Assembly: GCA_964460305.1 (NCBI GenBank)
Contig: CAYWRA010000032.1
Coordinates: forward strand, 1-25,344
Direction: 5' to 3'
DNA from: JAPLCX01 sp964460305
GTDB taxonomy: Bacteria > Auribacterota > Tritonobacteria > UBA1439
Length of the DNA: 25,344 nt
The notes under the pieces are model-generated. The model was not told the DNA's origin, did no database searches, and was given only the letters and a program-made list of their open reading frames with translations. The position numbers were made by a program, and so were the translations under genes. Of the stretch, positions 24,627 through 25,344 are shown in pieces (positions within the stretch are counted from its first letter, which is position 1; every line of letters starts with the position of its first letter).

Positions 24627-24648
24627 TACATAGAATGGAACCAGCCCG

Positions 24649-25233
24649 ATGAAGGATAAACATCGCGCGGTGGCGACGGGAGCGACGAGTGCCTACGTTG
24701 CCCGGTCAACTTATGGCGCATGGGTGATTCGCCTGAGCGGAGATAAGATAGCACGGATTGTTCTCCCCCCCACTCCTCCGTCCGGCAGGCGCATGTTTAA
24801 ATGGCGCGGTGTTTCCGAACGGAAAGGCAGCGCCCGTGCGAGTGGTAAGGGCCCGACCGGGTCTGCAAAGATAGGAAATGTTCCCCCCACGCTTGACCGG
24901 CTCATGACGCAGATCGGACAATATTTTTCAGGCGAACGCGAGCATCTGATCGTCCCTTTCGTTTTTCGGGAGGGTTCCCGCTTCGGGAGAAAGGTCTGGG
25001 GACGCATGAGACTCATTCCATTTGGTGAGACGATGACCTACGGCGATCTGGCGGATTCCATAGGCGCACCTGGTGCATGCCGGGCCGTCGGGAATGCCTG
25101 TGGTGCGAATCCGCTCCCTCTCCTCATTCCCTGCCACAGGGTTGTGGGGAAGGGGGGATTGGGGGGATTCTCGGCTGGGCTCGGATGGAAGAAATTTCTC
25201 CTCTCCCTTGAAGCGAATGGCGGAACTCCCTAG
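24649..25233 (+). CDS. ogt: O6-methylguanine-DNA methyltransferase
   Basis: A 194-residue suicide DNA-repair protein that moves the alkyl group from O6-alkylguanine to its own cysteine. The active site IPCHRVVG has C162; GETMTYGDLA with the helix-turn-helix and the RAVGNACGANPLPLLIPCHR block are typical. The N-terminal half is less conserved and contains a Gly/Ser/Lys-rich insert (ERKGSARASGKGPTGSAK, ~57-75). The catalytic Cys is present, so it is a true transferase and not an alkyltransferase-like protein. No Shine-Dalgarno is obvious before the ATG. It appears monocistronic. Confidence 0.93.
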   Translation: MKDKHRAVATGATSAYVARSTYGAWVIRLSGDKIARIVLPPTPPSGRRMFKWRGVSERKGSARASGKGPTGSAKIGNVPPTLDRLMTQIGQYFSGEREHLIVPFVFREGSRFGRKVWGRMRLIPFGETMTYGDLADSIGAPGACRAVGNACGANPLPLLIPCHRVVGKGGLGGFSAGLGWKKFLLSLEANGGTP

Positions 25234-25235
25234 GG

Positions 25236-25290
25236 AAAATCCCAAATCCCAAACCCCAATATTGAGAATGACAAATACCAAATGACAAAA
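25236..25290 (+). repeat. AAATCCC repeat and TGACAAA words after ogt
   Basis: AAATCCCAAATCCCAAACCCC begins three bases after the stop, followed by TGACAAATACCAAATGACAAA. The remaining bases to the window end show no gene. Confidence 0.75.
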
Positions 25291-25344
25291 CGTAATGGGA
25301 CAGTTATGGGGTGTATAGGCACACAATTGAGGTGATGTGATTTT

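Noticed and set aside
1..25344. CRISPR array, tRNA or rRNA genes
   Set aside because: No regularly spaced repeats with unique spacers, no cloverleaf and no rRNA-like sequence was found by reading both strands.

Overview
The window is chromosomal sequence from an uncultured, GC-rich bacterium, probably a metagenome bin: there is a 10-N scaffold gap inside metH, and the intergenic spaces carry many short dispersed repeats. The envelope looks didermic or at least lipoprotein-rich, with two lipoproteins, one carrying LysM. A membrane pyrophosphatase, a bacterial microcompartment (BMC) shell operon and the repeat vocabulary fit candidate phyla of the Omnitrophota/PVC type. That placement is inference, because there is no rRNA and no tRNA gene here.

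Layout. 1-2000: a structured AT-rich start, then proS (prolyl-tRNA synthetase) bracketed by GGGATTT/AAATCCC repeats. 2000-5585: an island of lower GC with an AAA ATPase of the DUF4143 family, preceded by a large palindromic operator-like site, then an AbiEi/AbiEii type toxin-antitoxin pair. Both units end in a 140-bp element that starts at the stop codon. 5583-6941, minus strand: a shell-only BMC operon (one hexamer gene, three pentamer genes) with a recognisable promoter and a duplicated hairpin spacer. 7121-8344: a MITE-like repeat and a UDP-glucuronate 4-epimerase-like gene. 8723-11903: a split cobalamin-dependent methionine synthase (separate reactivation-domain gene, then metH). 12010-15067: K+-dependent type membrane pyrophosphatase, a 67-aa unknown protein, and a single-domain response regulator with a structured leader. 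15303-17897: clpB. 18373-22433: two translationally coupled lipoproteins (TPR; TPR plus coiled coil plus LysM). 22718-24454: ispH fused to a polytopic UbiA-like domain. 24649-25233: O6-methylguanine-DNA methyltransferase.

How it fits together. Most plus-strand genes are housekeeping functions (translation, methionine/C1 metabolism, PPi energy coupling, proteostasis, isoprenoids, DNA repair) separated by nested palindromic repeats. The accessory material lies in 2000-7000. The most unusual signals there are the paired 140-bp elements around the toxin-antitoxin genes, the duplicated palindrome over the start of the ATPase gene, and the repeated hairpin spacers of the shell operon, which show a compensatory base change.
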